Part shown: one piece after another, positions 53,736 to 63,489 of the stretch
How positions within the stretch are numbered: the stretch's first letter is position 1
How the letters are laid out: each line of letters opens with the position of its first letter
Source: Thalassobacillus devorans
GTDB taxonomy: Bacteria; Bacillota; Bacilli; Bacillales; Halobacillaceae
Assembly: GCF_011761345.1 (NCBI RefSeq)
Contig: NZ_JAASRY010000002.1
Location: 248,001-312,000, forward strand
Direction: 5' to 3'
DNA length: 64,000 nt
Translations under genes and position numbers: made by a program
The notes under the pieces: model-generated
Database searches by the model: none
Told to the model about the DNA's origin: nothing
Seen by the model: the letters and a program-made list of their open reading frames with translations, nothing else

Positions 53736-53743
53736 TGTTTGTC

Positions 53744-54799
53744 TTACTTGCTGATTTTAGAATTTATTTTTTTATTGCTAAAAGTATGCGATTTATATTT
53801 TGACCCTTCTACACTTCTGGTCGTTGGTATAATTACTGTTCGCTCTATTTCATCTGTGTTTGTAATTGCGTTAAATAATTGGGTTGTGGCTACTTTTCCA
53901 AGTTCATGGGTTGGATTCTCTATCTGGATAATTGACGGAAACAAGAACGATGTAATGTCTGTGTTGCTATAACCGCCGATCAATATGTCAGAAGGTGTTG
54001 AGATTCCTCTTTCATCCAGGGTTTTGTACAAACTAAGCAGTTTTAGGTCGTCTGTTGCGAAAATTGCTGTTGGCAGAGGATTGGCTTGGAATAATTGTTG
54101 GGAGTTCTGGTAAGCTTCTGCCATTGTAAAGCCACAATTGATCATGTATTCTTCGCGGAGTGGAAGGTTGTTATCAATGAGGCATTTTTTATATCCCTCT
54201 AATCGATCGATAGAAACGTTATACTCCTGAGGTGAATATAGACATGCGATATGTTTGTGCCCTAAGTCCACCATGTATTGAACGAGGTTATAACTATCTG
54301 AAAAGTTGTTTGTATCTACGGAATAAATATTGGAATAGTCGCCGTCCACTTTCCCAATAACTACAGTCGGGATATTTAAATTATCAATTTCCCGGAAGTA
54401 ATGGGAGTCCGATGGAGAGCTTAACATTATAATTCCTTTTACAATTTTGGAAGCCGTTTTAGCGATACATCTCTTAATTTCTTCAACATCGTCTTGGGAA
54501 GTTTGTAAGATGACGTCATAGTCTTCTTCTTCAGAATACCTGGATATGACATGGAGAATTTCTGAGAAAAAAGGATTGTTTTTTGTCGTGTCTGTTGACC
54601 GTGAAATTACGAGAATTGCATCAAATCCTGAAGATAAACCTCGTGCGATCTTACTAGGCTGGTAGTTCAATTCTTCAATAGCTTTTTGTATCTGATTTCT
54701 CTTTTTTGTAGAGATATTTGGATTATTATTTAAAAACCTGGAAACTGTCGATTTTGAAACATTTGCTTTATTGGCGATATCATAGATGGTTGGTTTCAT
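53744..54799 (-). CDS. LacI-family repressor of the alpha-glucoside operon
   Basis: A 351-residue LacI/GalR regulator. N-terminal helix-turn-helix TIYDIANKANVSKSTVSRFL with hinge NYQPSKIARGLSS, then a sugar-binding domain with DAILVISRSTD and FATDDLKLLSLYKTLDERG. Start ATG 54799 after GAGAGGTGA. It is divergent from the ABC transporter operon, and palindromic operators lie between the two. Confidence 0.9.
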   Translation of the reverse strand: MKPTIYDIANKANVSKSTVSRFLNNNPNISTKKRNQIQKAIEELNYQPSKIARGLSSGFDAILVISRSTDTTKNNPFFSEILHVISRYSEEEDYDVILQTSQDDVEEIKRCIAKTASKIVKGIIMLSSPSDSHYFREIDNLNIPTVVIGKVDGDYSNIYSVDTNNFSDSYNLVQYMVDLGHKHIACLYSPQEYNVSIDRLEGYKKCLIDNNLPLREEYMINCGFTMAEAYQNSQQLFQANPLPTAIFATDDLKLLSLYKTLDERGISTPSDILIGGYSNTDITSFLFPSIIQIENPTHELGKVATTQLFNAITNTDEIERTVIIPTTRSVEGSKYKSHTFSNKKINSKISK

Positions 54800-54816
54800 T
54801 ATATTCACCTCTCCCC

Positions 54817-54834
54817 TTTGGTACCGGTACCAAA
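54817..54834. promoter_or_regulatory. LacI-type operator at the regulator promoter
   Basis: TTTGGTACCGGTACCAAA, a perfect 18-bp palindrome, 18 bases upstream of the regulator start; autoregulation is likely. Confidence 0.75.
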
Positions 54835-54946
54835 TAATACTAACAAAAGATTATTTACCTGTCATTATATAACTTATAATCAATGAATTATACTTAATAA
54901 TCAAGTAATATTCACTAAAAAACAGGAATGTAGGCTTCTTTTTTTT

Positions 54947-54956
54947 TTACCGGTAA
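54947..54956. promoter_or_regulatory. second CCGG-centred operator
   Basis: TTACCGGTAA, sharing the TACCGGTA core of the 54817 site, four bases upstream of the -35 element of the sugar operon. Confidence 0.55.
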
Positions 54957-54960
54957 GTAG

Positions 54961-54990
54961 TTGACATGCGCTTTGTTACTATATTATGAT
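54961..54990 (+). promoter_or_regulatory. sigma-A promoter of the sugar operon
   Basis: TTGACA (54961-54966), an 18-base spacer and TATGAT (54985-54990). Confidence 0.75.
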
Positions 54991-55018
54991 TTTTACAAAT
55001 GGCAGCGCTATCATATCA

Positions 55019-55042
55019 TTTTTTGGGAGCGCTCCCAAAAAA
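55019..55042. promoter_or_regulatory. perfect GGGAGCGCTCCC operator
   Basis: GGGAGCGCTCCC flanked by T6 and A6, a 24-bp perfect palindrome located about 25-50 bases downstream of the predicted start. It has a different core from the CCGG sites, resembles CebR-type LacI operators, and suggests a second regulator. Confidence 0.7.
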
Positions 55043-55132
55043 TCGTTCCAATTTAGTTGAAAGTTTGCTGAAGGAAGGAGGCTGTAACTCAGCCATTGGG
55101 TGTTAAGATTAAATTTTCAGGAGGCGGAATCT

Positions 55133-56431
55133 ATGAAGCTTAAAATGAGTCGTATTGTTGCATTTTTGTTAGTTGCCGTTACGTTGATTGGGTGTTCGAG
55201 TGAGTCCGGAAGCGGTGCAGATGGGGAAGTGACGATAGAATTTATGCATACTTCCGTTGAGCAGGAACGATTGGATGTTATAAATGGTCTGATCAGTAAG
55301 TTTGAAGAAGAAAACCCTCAGATCAATATCGATCCTGTTGTTGTAGAAGAAAGCAGTTTAACTACAAAGATTGTTACGCTTGCTCAATCTGGTAAACTGC
55401 CGGAAGTGATTGAAGTTGGACAGGAATATGCCAAGGTAATGGACAAGGATTCCTTGATTGATACCGAGGCAATAAAAGAGGTAGTCAGCAATATCGGGGA
55501 AGATGAATATTACGATGGGGCGCTTAAGCTGGTTCGCACCGAAGACGGAGAAAGCTATCGTGGTGTCCCAATCAGTGGATGGGTGCAAGGTATCTGGTAT
55601 AACAAGGAAATGCTGGACTCAAAGGGCTTTGAGGAACCAAAGAGTTGGGAAGACGTGAGGGAAGTGGCCGAAGCGTTTACGGACAAGTCCAATCAAAAAT
55701 ACGGAATTGCACTACCAACCGTAGAGAACAACTTTTCTGAACAGGCTTTTTCCCAATTTGCTCTTTCTAACAATGCAAATATACTGAATTCAGAAGGAAA
55801 TGTAACATTAGAGACTCCAGAAATGAAGGAAGCGTTAGGTTACTACCAGGAGCTTTCTGAATATACGATGCCTGGTTCGAATGGTGTTACTGAGGTAAAA
55901 GATGCCTTCATGAATGACACTGTACCAATGGCTATGTACTCTACTTATATTTTGCCAGCTATCTATGATGAGGGAACTCCTGAAAACCTTGGTTATGCCA
56001 TTCCTAGCAAAGAGCAGGAAGCTGTGTATGGAACAGTGAGTTCGTTGACCATCCCAGCTGGACTGGAAAATCAGCAGAAGGAAGCAGCGCAGACCTTTAT
56101 TGAATTTTTGTCCGAACCTGAAAATGCTACAGAGTATATCCTGATGGCGCCAGGTGGTGCACAGCCGGTAACAAAATCAGTCGTTGAGAATGAACAGTAT
56201 CAGTCTAATGAAGTAATTGAATCGTTTGGTGACTTGTCTACAGAGATAGCTGAGTCTTTTAATGATATTCAAGTTTTTGGGCTTGTTGATGGCAAAAATT
56301 ATGTAAAGATGGGAGATATTACAAGCTCTAATGCGATTCCGATTATGATAAACAAAGCTACGGTAGGGGGATCCAGTGAGGAAGAGGCCATCGAAGCTGC
56401 AAAAACACAATTGGAAAAAGTAGTAGATTAA
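55133..56431 (+). CDS. ABC transporter sugar-binding lipoprotein
   Basis: A 432-residue family 1 extracellular solute-binding protein anchored at Cys21 (lipobox LIGC). Marks: FMHTSVEQERLDVINGLISKFEEENP (in part) and PISGWVQGIWYNKEMLDSKG (in part). ATG 55133 is chosen because AGGAGGCGG lies 8 bases before it and the lipoprotein signal begins there. It probably binds an alpha-linked glucoside. A GGCTGCAG / CTGCAGCC hairpin follows at 56451-56481. Confidence 0.9.
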   Translation: MKLKMSRIVAFLLVAVTLIGCSSESGSGADGEVTIEFMHTSVEQERLDVINGLISKFEEENPQINIDPVVVEESSLTTKIVTLAQSGKLPEVIEVGQEYAKVMDKDSLIDTEAIKEVVSNIGEDEYYDGALKLVRTEDGESYRGVPISGWVQGIWYNKEMLDSKGFEEPKSWEDVREVAEAFTDKSNQKYGIALPTVENNFSEQAFSQFALSNNANILNSEGNVTLETPEMKEALGYYQELSEYTMPGSNGVTEVKDAFMNDTVPMAMYSTYILPAIYDEGTPENLGYAIPSKEQEAVYGTVSSLTIPAGLENQQKEAAQTFIEFLSEPENATEYILMAPGGAQPVTKSVVENEQYQSNEVIESFGDLSTEIAESFNDIQVFGLVDGKNYVKMGDITSSNAIPIMINKATVGGSSEEEAIEAAKTQLEKVVD

Positions 56432-56450
56432 TCATCTATTTCAATTTCCT

Positions 56451-56481
56451 GGCTGCAGGATACTCTGATTATTCTGCAGCC
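56451..56481 (+). other. intra-operon hairpin after the binding-protein gene
   Basis: GGCTGCAG / CTGCAGCC with a 15-base loop, then TTTATATT; probable mRNA stabiliser or partial terminator. Confidence 0.55.
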
Positions 56482-56516
56482 TTTATATTACTTGTAGTTA
56501 GAAAGGTGGAATTTCG

Positions 56517-57398
56517 ATGGGCAAAGTGAAGCGTGAAATATCTGATAGCAAGTTAGCATTCATATTGCTACTGCCCAGTGGGTTATTAATATTAATGCTA
56601 ATTGGTTATCCGATGCTTTCTAACTTCTATATCAGTTTTTTTGAACAACCGATCAATCCGAATTTACCTGCTGATTTTATCGGTTTTCAGAATTTCACGG
56701 AGACATTAACAGATCCGGAGTTTTACAAGTCTCTTGGACTTACTCTGCTTTATACCGTACTTGTTGTAGCGGGTAGTACATACTTAGGCCTGTATGTTGC
56801 TATTTTGTTCAATCGGCCGTTCCGATTCAGAAAATTGGCCAGGTCTCTGATCATTCTCTCATATGTTACCCCGTCCATTTCGCTAATTTTTGGGTGGAAG
56901 TATATGTTCAACAATGGCTACGGAATCATCAATTATATCGGAAGGGATGTACTTCATATCTTTGATACCCCTCCATTATGGTTTGATGACCCGACGAGTA
57001 GTTTTGTTTTGGTGGTACTATTTGCTATTTGGCGTTATTTTCCTTATGCCTTTATTGCGTTTCTTGCAATTCTTCAAACAATCTCGCCGACGTTATATGA
57101 AGCGGCGGAAATGGATGGAGCAAATATATGGCAGAAATTTAAGGTCGTTACTTTGCCTGCCATCATGCCAGTTATGATGACCGTCATTACCTTACGTACT
57201 ATCTGGATGTTTTACATGTTTGAAGATGTTTATCTGTTAACCAATAAAGTCAACGTTCTGGGTATTTATTTATATGAAACAGCGTTTGCCTTTAATGATT
57301 TAGGAAAAGCTTCCGCCATATCGGTACTGTTATTCTTGATTATCTGTACATTGATTATTGTCATAAGAAAGAGGGTGGACTTGAATGCCAGCAGTTAG
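56517..57398 (+). CDS. sugar ABC transporter permease 1 (MalF-like)
   Basis: A 293-residue permease with six hydrophobic segments. The inner-loop EAA motif is LYEAAEMDGANIWQKFKVVTLP (in part), the contact with the ATPase. AGAAAGGTGG precedes the ATG. It overlaps the second permease by 14 bases. No ATPase gene is present in the operon, so a shared MsmX-type ATPase is expected, as in B. subtilis. Confidence 0.93.
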   Translation: MGKVKREISDSKLAFILLLPSGLLILMLIGYPMLSNFYISFFEQPINPNLPADFIGFQNFTETLTDPEFYKSLGLTLLYTVLVVAGSTYLGLYVAILFNRPFRFRKLARSLIILSYVTPSISLIFGWKYMFNNGYGIINYIGRDVLHIFDTPPLWFDDPTSSFVLVVLFAIWRYFPYAFIAFLAILQTISPTLYEAAEMDGANIWQKFKVVTLPAIMPVMMTVITLRTIWMFYMFEDVYLLTNKVNVLGIYLYETAFAFNDLGKASAISVLLFLIICTLIIVIRKRVDLNASS

Positions 57399-58239
57399 TA
57401 TGAGAACGACTAAACGTGTGAAACGCGCCTTTTTTTACCTTGGCATGCTAGTCATATTAGGGATTTGTTTATTTCCCTTCTTTATCATGCTGATGACTTC
57501 ATTTAAAAGTTCCCGTGAAGCGATTGCGACTAATCCAACATTTTTACCGAAAGATTGGACATTGCAGCATTTTGTCGATATTTTCAATCCATCAATTTTT
57601 CCGTATCTCACTTATTTGCAGAATAGCTTTATGGTATCTCTGACGGCATCGACGATTTCAGTCGGTTTTGCGATATTTGGCGCTTATGCTCTATCGCGGT
57701 TGAATTTCCGCGGTCGTCTGCAGATAAATGCCAGCTTTTACACCGTTTATATGTTTTCAGGGATTCTGTTAATTGTACCTTTATTTAAAATAATCTCCGG
57801 ACTAGGGCTGTATGATACAAGGACATCCCTGATCATCGTCATGATTGTCCAGACATTACCGACGGCTATTTTAATGCTGAACAGTTATTTTGAAACAATT
57901 CCAAAAGACTTAGAAGAAGCAGCAAAAATAGATGGTTTAAACCGAGTGAAAATCATCTTCTATATTATTATCCCACTGTCTTTCGCAGGGATTGTATCTG
58001 TATTTGTTTATTGTTTTATGGTGGCTTGGAATGACTTCCTGTTTGCGTCTATATTCTTTTCAAGTTCAGAGAACTTCACATTACCGGTTGGGTTGTACTC
58101 ATTATTCAGTACACCAGACTATATATGGGGACGTATGATGGCGGCTTCAATTGTTACCGCACTGCCGGTTGTCATCATGTATGCGATATCTGAAAGTCTA
58201 ATCAAGGGCAATGTTACAGATGGAGGGGTTAAAGGATGA
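57385..58239 (+). CDS. sugar ABC transporter permease 2 (MalG-like)
   Basis: A 284-residue permease with six hydrophobic segments and the EAA loop DLEEAAKIDGLNRVKIIFYI. FPFFIMLMTSFKSSREA and NSYFETIPKDLEEAA are typical of the carbohydrate CUT1 family. It overlaps the following dehydrogenase by 4 bases (ATGA). Confidence 0.93.
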   Translation: MPAVSMRTTKRVKRAFFYLGMLVILGICLFPFFIMLMTSFKSSREAIATNPTFLPKDWTLQHFVDIFNPSIFPYLTYLQNSFMVSLTASTISVGFAIFGAYALSRLNFRGRLQINASFYTVYMFSGILLIVPLFKIISGLGLYDTRTSLIIVMIVQTLPTAILMLNSYFETIPKDLEEAAKIDGLNRVKIIFYIIIPLSFAGIVSVFVYCFMVAWNDFLFASIFFSSSENFTLPVGLYSLFSTPDYIWGRMMAASIVTALPVVIMYAISESLIKGNVTDGGVKG

Positions 58240-59303
58240 GTGAACTTACGAAAACATTAATTGCTACAGAACCGCGTAAAGCAGAATTGGTAGCTGTTGA
58301 AACTGCTGCTGTTGGAGTGGATGAGGTAAAAGTTAAAGTAGAATTTTCTGCACCTAAGCATGGAACAGAAGTAGTCGATTTCCGTGGAACCACTCCATTT
58401 ATGGAGGAAGAGTTTTCGGAAGAGTGGAGGACCTTTGTACCAAGGAAAGATCCATCCAATAAAGGAATCGTATTTGGAGAATTTAAACTTGGCAACATGG
58501 TAGTCGGTGAAATTATTGAAACGGGAGGACAGGTTACAGATTTTTCAATTGGTGATCGTGTCTGTACGTACGGCCCTATTTCTGAATATGTGGTCGTTAA
58601 AGGGGTCGACAACCATCGTCTCTTGAAAATGCCGGAGCATGGTAAATGGCAGAATGCAGTTTGTTATGATCCAGCTCAATTTGCTTTAGGTGCGGTACGG
58701 GACGCTAACATTAAACCGGGAGATTGTGTTGCAATTTCCGGGCTTGGTGCTATTGGTCAGATTGCCGTCCAATTAGTCAAACAACTAGGGGCAAGCCTTG
58801 TAGTAGGTATAGACCCGATTGAGCATCGCCGGGAAGTCGCCAGAGAAGGCGGTGCGGATGTTTGTTTTGATCCTACTACTTGTGATACCGGATATGAAGT
58901 GAAAAAACTGACTGATAAACAAGGTGTGGATGCCTGGATTGAAACTAGTGGAATTAGTACGGCCCTGCAGGATGCCTTGAAAGGGATTGGGTATGCAGGT
59001 ACTATCGCTTATATTGCTTTTGCAAAACCATTCCCGGAAGGGCTGAACTTCGGGAGAGAAGCGCACTTTAACAATGCCAGCCTGGTTTTTTCAAGAGCGG
59101 CGAGTGAACCGAATCGTGACTACCCGCGCTGGGATAGAAAGAGAATCGAAAGGACTTGCTGGCAGCTGTTGATGAATGGACATTTAGATTGTACAAAAAT
59201 CATCGACCCTGTTGTTGATTTTAAAGATAGTCCAGAGGCTTATATGGAATACGTCGACCAATCCCCGAACTTAAGTATTAAACTAGGAGTCAAACACGGA
59301 TAA
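58236..59303 (+). CDS. medium-chain (MDR) alcohol dehydrogenase-family protein
   Basis: A 355-residue MDR protein with NAD motif SGLGAIGQIAVQLVKQLG near residue 170. The N-terminal domain has KHGTEVVDFRG in place of the usual catalytic CGSD, and no structural zinc cysteine cluster is visible, so it is an atypical family member. It acts in a glycoside operon beside an isomerase and a Gfo/Idh oxidoreductase, perhaps in the interconversion of sugar and keto-sugar. The precise reaction cannot be read from sequence. Confidence 0.8.
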   Translation: MSELTKTLIATEPRKAELVAVETAAVGVDEVKVKVEFSAPKHGTEVVDFRGTTPFMEEEFSEEWRTFVPRKDPSNKGIVFGEFKLGNMVVGEIIETGGQVTDFSIGDRVCTYGPISEYVVVKGVDNHRLLKMPEHGKWQNAVCYDPAQFALGAVRDANIKPGDCVAISGLGAIGQIAVQLVKQLGASLVVGIDPIEHRREVAREGGADVCFDPTTCDTGYEVKKLTDKQGVDAWIETSGISTALQDALKGIGYAGTIAYIAFAKPFPEGLNFGREAHFNNASLVFSRAASEPNRDYPRWDRKRIERTCWQLLMNGHLDCTKIIDPVVDFKDSPEAYMEYVDQSPNLSIKLGVKHG

Positions 59304-59318
59304 AGAAAGGAAGATTCT

Positions 59319-60116
59319 ATGAAACTGGCAACGCAAAACCAGAGTTTTTTTCCGGAAAATATCATGGAAAAATTCACCTATATCAAATCGTTAGGGTTCG
59401 AAGCCTTTGAGATCGACGGTAAGTTGTTAATCGACCGCAAGGATGAAGTTAAACGAGCGATTGAGGAAACAGGACTCCCTGTCAATGCAGCATGTGGGGG
59501 ATATGACGGTTGGATTGGTGATTTTTCAGAAGAAAAACGAAAGAATGGGCTTAAAGAAATAGAGGGAATTTTACATGCTCTTCAGGAAATCGATGGGGAA
59601 GGCATCATCGTACCTGCTGCCTGGGGAATGTTCACTTATCGCCTGCCGCCAATGGAATCTCCGAGAAGCCAAGAAGGGGACTGGGAGGCTGTCAGTGATT
59701 CATTGCGTTACCTGGATAACATCGCTAAAAAAACAAATACCACGATTTTCCTAGAGCCGCTTAACCGATATCAGGATCATATGATCAATACGGTAGCAGA
59801 AGCGAGGAAATATATAGAAGACAATAATCTGACGCACACAAAGATCATCGGCGACTTTTACCATATGAATATTGAAGAAGATAACCTGGTCCAGTCATTA
59901 CATGACAACAGAGATCTGATCAAACATATTCATTTGGCAGATAATCACCGTTACCAGCCGGGAAGTGGATCAATTGATTTTAAAACATGTTTTTCGCAGC
60001 TGGGTAACGATGGATATGACGGGTATATGACGATTGAATGCAGGGTAAGGGGCGACGAGCCTAAGCAAGCCTATCAGCGTTCCGTAGATTATCTTGCTAC
60101 ATTGCTTCAACGATAG
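59319..60116 (+). CDS. sugar phosphate isomerase/epimerase (TIM-barrel, AP endonuclease 2 family)
   Basis: A 265-residue xylose isomerase-like TIM barrel. Metal-ligand candidates include FLEPLNRYQDHMINT (Glu), GDFYHMNIEEDN (Asp, His), HLADNHRYQPGSG and the C-terminal MTIECRVRG (Glu). Related enzymes isomerise or epimerise keto-sugars or hydrolyse 3-keto-glycosides. AGAAAGGAAG precedes the ATG. Confidence 0.87.
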   Translation: MKLATQNQSFFPENIMEKFTYIKSLGFEAFEIDGKLLIDRKDEVKRAIEETGLPVNAACGGYDGWIGDFSEEKRKNGLKEIEGILHALQEIDGEGIIVPAAWGMFTYRLPPMESPRSQEGDWEAVSDSLRYLDNIAKKTNTTIFLEPLNRYQDHMINTVAEARKYIEDNNLTHTKIIGDFYHMNIEEDNLVQSLHDNRDLIKHIHLADNHRYQPGSGSIDFKTCFSQLGNDGYDGYMTIECRVRGDEPKQAYQRSVDYLATLLQR

Positions 60117-60128
60117 AGGAGGATTCCG

Positions 60129-61166
60129 ATGGAGAAGAAAAAGGTAGCGATTATCGGGGGAGGACAGGTGGCAGAAACGAAGCATATCAGTAACTATCAG
60201 GATTTCGACGATATTGAGATTGTGGCAGTGTTATGCAGAAGGGAAGCCAGTGCCTGTGCTTTCGCTGAACGAAATGGGATTGCCCGTGCATATACCGATT
60301 TAAGTGATTTGTTAGCCGTGGAAAAACCGGATATGGTGAGCGTATGCACGCCGAATAAGTTCCATTTAAAACATGTTACGGAAGCACTCAAATCCGGGTC
60401 CCATGTTCTCTGTGAAAAACCTCCAGGAATCTCCTCTCAGGAAGCTAAGGCTATGCATGAGTTAGCGGAATCACGTGGGCTGGTTCTTGCATATAATTTT
60501 CAGCACCGTGTATCAGAGGCTGCTCTGACGCTAAAGGAAAAAGTCCAGGAAGGGATGCTTGGTGATGTTTATTATGCCAAGCTTAGCGCTCTGCGACGGT
60601 CAGGTGTTCCCGGCTGGGGGAATTTTATTAATAAAGAACTCCAGGGCGGGGGACCGTTGATTGATATTGGCATACATATGCTGGATAGTGCTTTTTTCAT
60701 CCTAGGTTTTCCTGAAGTGAAGAAGGTAACGGCAAAAATGTTCCAGAAAATCGGTCCGTTTAAAGAAGAGGGTTCATTTGGATCATGGAATCCTGACGAC
60801 TACGAAGTGGAGGATGCTTTATTTGGCTTTATTGAACTTGCGAATGGCGGCCTGATACAGGTTGATACGTCATTTGCCCTCCATATGAAGCAGGCGAAAA
60901 AACTGAACATAGAGTTATGCGGCGATAAAGCAGGAGCAACTCTATATCCATTGGAGATCTATACAGATGATAAAGGTGAGCTGGTCACATTGCTTGAACA
61001 AGAGTCATCTGATGATCCAGAACGTACGGCGATTCATTCCTTTGTCCGGAAGTGTGCCGGGTCGACATCAGAAGTTATTGCAACTGGAGAAGAAGGATAT
61101 AAGGTTCAACAGCTGGTTGAGCTGCTATACAAATCAGCGGAACAGGGAGAGACAATCTATCTATGA
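60129..61166 (+). CDS. Gfo/Idh/MocA-family oxidoreductase
   Basis: A 345-residue NAD(P)-dependent sugar oxidoreductase: Rossmann GGGQVAETKH near the N terminus, the family CEKPPG (catalytic lysine) with YNFQHRVSEAA, and the GGPLIDIGIHMLDSAFF helix with a histidine. Such enzymes oxidise glycosides at C3 or reduce keto-sugars. Together with the isomerase it resembles 3-keto-glycoside pathways. It overlaps the GH65 gene by 4 bases (ATGA). Confidence 0.9.
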   Translation: MEKKKVAIIGGGQVAETKHISNYQDFDDIEIVAVLCRREASACAFAERNGIARAYTDLSDLLAVEKPDMVSVCTPNKFHLKHVTEALKSGSHVLCEKPPGISSQEAKAMHELAESRGLVLAYNFQHRVSEAALTLKEKVQEGMLGDVYYAKLSALRRSGVPGWGNFINKELQGGGPLIDIGIHMLDSAFFILGFPEVKKVTAKMFQKIGPFKEEGSFGSWNPDDYEVEDALFGFIELANGGLIQVDTSFALHMKQAKKLNIELCGDKAGATLYPLEIYTDDKGELVTLLEQESSDDPERTAIHSFVRKCAGSTSEVIATGEEGYKVQQLVELLYKSAEQGETIYL

Positions 61167-63394
61167 CAAACCTGAAACTTTCCGAAGATACATTTAATCT
61201 AAAAAAAATAAATAAATATGCCACGCTCATGACGCTCGGAAATGGTTATATCGGCTTGCGAGGTACCCATGAAGAAAATTACTTCAACCAGAAGCGTGGG
61301 TTCTATGTGGCAGGAATCTATAATTATTCAGAAGCAGGCGAACCCGAGGAAATCGTAAACCTTCCTGATGTGGTCGGGCATGAGATTGAAATCGATGGCC
61401 AGGTTTTTTCCTCATTGACCGGGAAAAAACTTTCTTATGACCGCACGCTTCACATGGATCGTGGAGAGGTCATCACCCGCTATCTATGGGAGAGAGAAGA
61501 TGGTCTGAGGTTACAGTTCGCTTTTCACCGATTGGTAGCCAAGCATGACTTGCATGTGATTGCTTCGAAAGTAATGATTACCAGTATGAACCGTGATGTA
61601 ACCGTCAAACTCCGAACAGGTATAGATGCCCAGCAAACGAATCATGGCCGTCAGCATGTAAAAGAAAAACATGTACAAGTTCATGAGGAAAAATATCTCC
61701 AGGGTACATACGAAACAACGAACTCTGGACAAACGATTACATTGTTTTCGGCTTGTGCATATTCTCATGACTGCCCTGTCAACTTTTTTGCGAAAAACAG
61801 GCAGCTGCTAAGTGAGTCTGTCATTTCGCTAGGTGAAGACGAATCTTTCCAGCTGGAAAAGTTCACAACGGTAGAAACTAGTAATGATGGAGATGTTTCT
61901 GGATCAAGAGATATCGGACTTGAAAAGGTAAAGCACCTAACCGCCCAGGGATACGATGAAATATTGAAACAATCCGCCCGGGCATGGAAGCAGTTCTGGG
62001 ACGCAAACCGCATTGAGATTCATTCTCCAAATCCGATGGATCAGAAAGCCATCGATTTTGCCCAGTACCATTTGGAAATTATGACGCCGAAGCATAGCAA
62101 CAATATCAGTATCGGGGCGAAAGGGTTGACTGGAGAAGGATATAAAGGGCATGTGTTTTGGGATTCAGAAATTTTCATGCTTCCTTATCATCTTTATAAC
62201 GATCCGGAGGTGGCCAGACAACTGCTGGAATACCGTTACCAGCGTATGCCTGAAGCGAAAAACTTAGCGACTGAGCATGGGTATCATGGTGCCCAGTTTC
62301 CTTGGGAGAGTGCGAGGACAGGGAAGGAAGAAACCCCGAAATATGCAGCTATCAACATCCGGACCGGCGAACGCCAAAAGGTAGCCTCCGCACTGGCTGA
62401 GCACCATATCGTCGCTGATATTGCTTTTGCAGTATTGCATTACTATCGTGGTACAGGTGACGAGGATTTTATGAAAGAAAAAGGGTTGGAAATGCTCGTG
62501 GAAACGAGTAAATTCTGGCTGAGTCGTGCAGAAGAAGTCGATGGAAGGCTGCAGTTATTAGGCGTAATCGGCCCTGATGAATACACCGAATTTATAGATA
62601 ACAACGCATACACGAATTATATGGTTCATTATACTGTGCAAGAAACGTTAGATCTGTTGAGGGGGGTGGATAGCGAAAATCAGCAGCAGATTAAAGAAAT
62701 GGAAAACTTTCTTGACCGATTATACTTGCCGGAAGTAAATGCTGATAATCTGATTCCACAAGACGATACCTTCTTGAATAAACCCATTATCGATTTGGCT
62801 CCATATAAACAACAACAGGGAAGCCAGTCGATTTTGCTTGATTATTCCCGAACGGAAGTCAATGAGATGCAAATTTTAAAACAGGCAGATGTCGTGATGT
62901 TGTTATTTCTCTTACCTGATCTGTTTTCAAGAGATGTAGTGGAAGCGAATTATCGCTATTATGAAGCACGGACGATTCATGATTCTTCCCTTAGTAAAGC
63001 GATTCACGCAATTTTGGCTATGCGTTGCGGCCATAAGACGACCGCTTATCAATTTTTCCAGGAGGCATGTTTGATTGACCTTGGCCCTAATCCTCATTCT
63101 TCAGACGATGGTATCCATGCTGCATCACTCGGTTCGATCTGGCTTGCGTTATTCAATTTCTTAAATCTGAATTTTACTGGGGAAAGGTTTAAAATTGATC
63201 CAGTACTTCCTGATACCTGGACTTATTTTAAGTTCCCATTTTCTTATCGTGGCAGGCGTATCGTCGTCGAGGTTAGTGATCAAAATCTGAAGCTGAGTAA
63301 TGTTTACGGGAAACCGATTGGTGTTGAGGTTGGTGGAAATAGCTATCAGTTAACGGATTACATCGAAATACCATTACCACAAATTGTAACCTGA
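61163..63394 (+). CDS. GH65 alpha-glucoside phosphorylase
   Basis: A 743-residue glycoside hydrolase family 65 phosphorylase, using phosphate to release beta-glucose 1-phosphate from an alpha-glucoside. The catalytic acid is probably Glu473 in GVIGPDEYTEFIDNNAY. Other marks are GLTGEGYKGHVFWDSEIFMLP (in part), GAQFPWESARTGKEETP and SSDDGIHAASLGSIW near the phosphate site. Family members act on maltose, trehalose, kojibiose, nigerose or glucosylglycerol; the choice cannot be made by eye. In a salt-tolerant host a glucosylglycerol type is worth considering. Confidence 0.9.
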   Translation: MTNLKLSEDTFNLKKINKYATLMTLGNGYIGLRGTHEENYFNQKRGFYVAGIYNYSEAGEPEEIVNLPDVVGHEIEIDGQVFSSLTGKKLSYDRTLHMDRGEVITRYLWEREDGLRLQFAFHRLVAKHDLHVIASKVMITSMNRDVTVKLRTGIDAQQTNHGRQHVKEKHVQVHEEKYLQGTYETTNSGQTITLFSACAYSHDCPVNFFAKNRQLLSESVISLGEDESFQLEKFTTVETSNDGDVSGSRDIGLEKVKHLTAQGYDEILKQSARAWKQFWDANRIEIHSPNPMDQKAIDFAQYHLEIMTPKHSNNISIGAKGLTGEGYKGHVFWDSEIFMLPYHLYNDPEVARQLLEYRYQRMPEAKNLATEHGYHGAQFPWESARTGKEETPKYAAINIRTGERQKVASALAEHHIVADIAFAVLHYYRGTGDEDFMKEKGLEMLVETSKFWLSRAEEVDGRLQLLGVIGPDEYTEFIDNNAYTNYMVHYTVQETLDLLRGVDSENQQQIKEMENFLDRLYLPEVNADNLIPQDDTFLNKPIIDLAPYKQQQGSQSILLDYSRTEVNEMQILKQADVVMLLFLLPDLFSRDVVEANYRYYEARTIHDSSLSKAIHAILAMRCGHKTTAYQFFQEACLIDLGPNPHSSDDGIHAASLGSIWLALFNFLNLNFTGERFKIDPVLPDTWTYFKFPFSYRGRRIVVEVSDQNLKLSNVYGKPIGVEVGGNSYQLTDYIEIPLPQIVT

Positions 63395-63419
63395 TTACGG
63401 ATAATTAATGTCAATTTTT

Positions 63420-63450
63420 CAAGTGAATCCTGATTGAAAGGGTTCACTTG
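63420..63450 (+). other. intra-operon hairpin before the GH13 gene
   Basis: CAAGTGAA / TTCACTTG with a 15-base loop in the 95-base gap between the two phosphorylase genes; followed by TGTTTATAC. Confidence 0.5.
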
Positions 63451-63489
63451 TGTTTATACATAAAATTTTAATTAGAGGTGTGAAACCAA

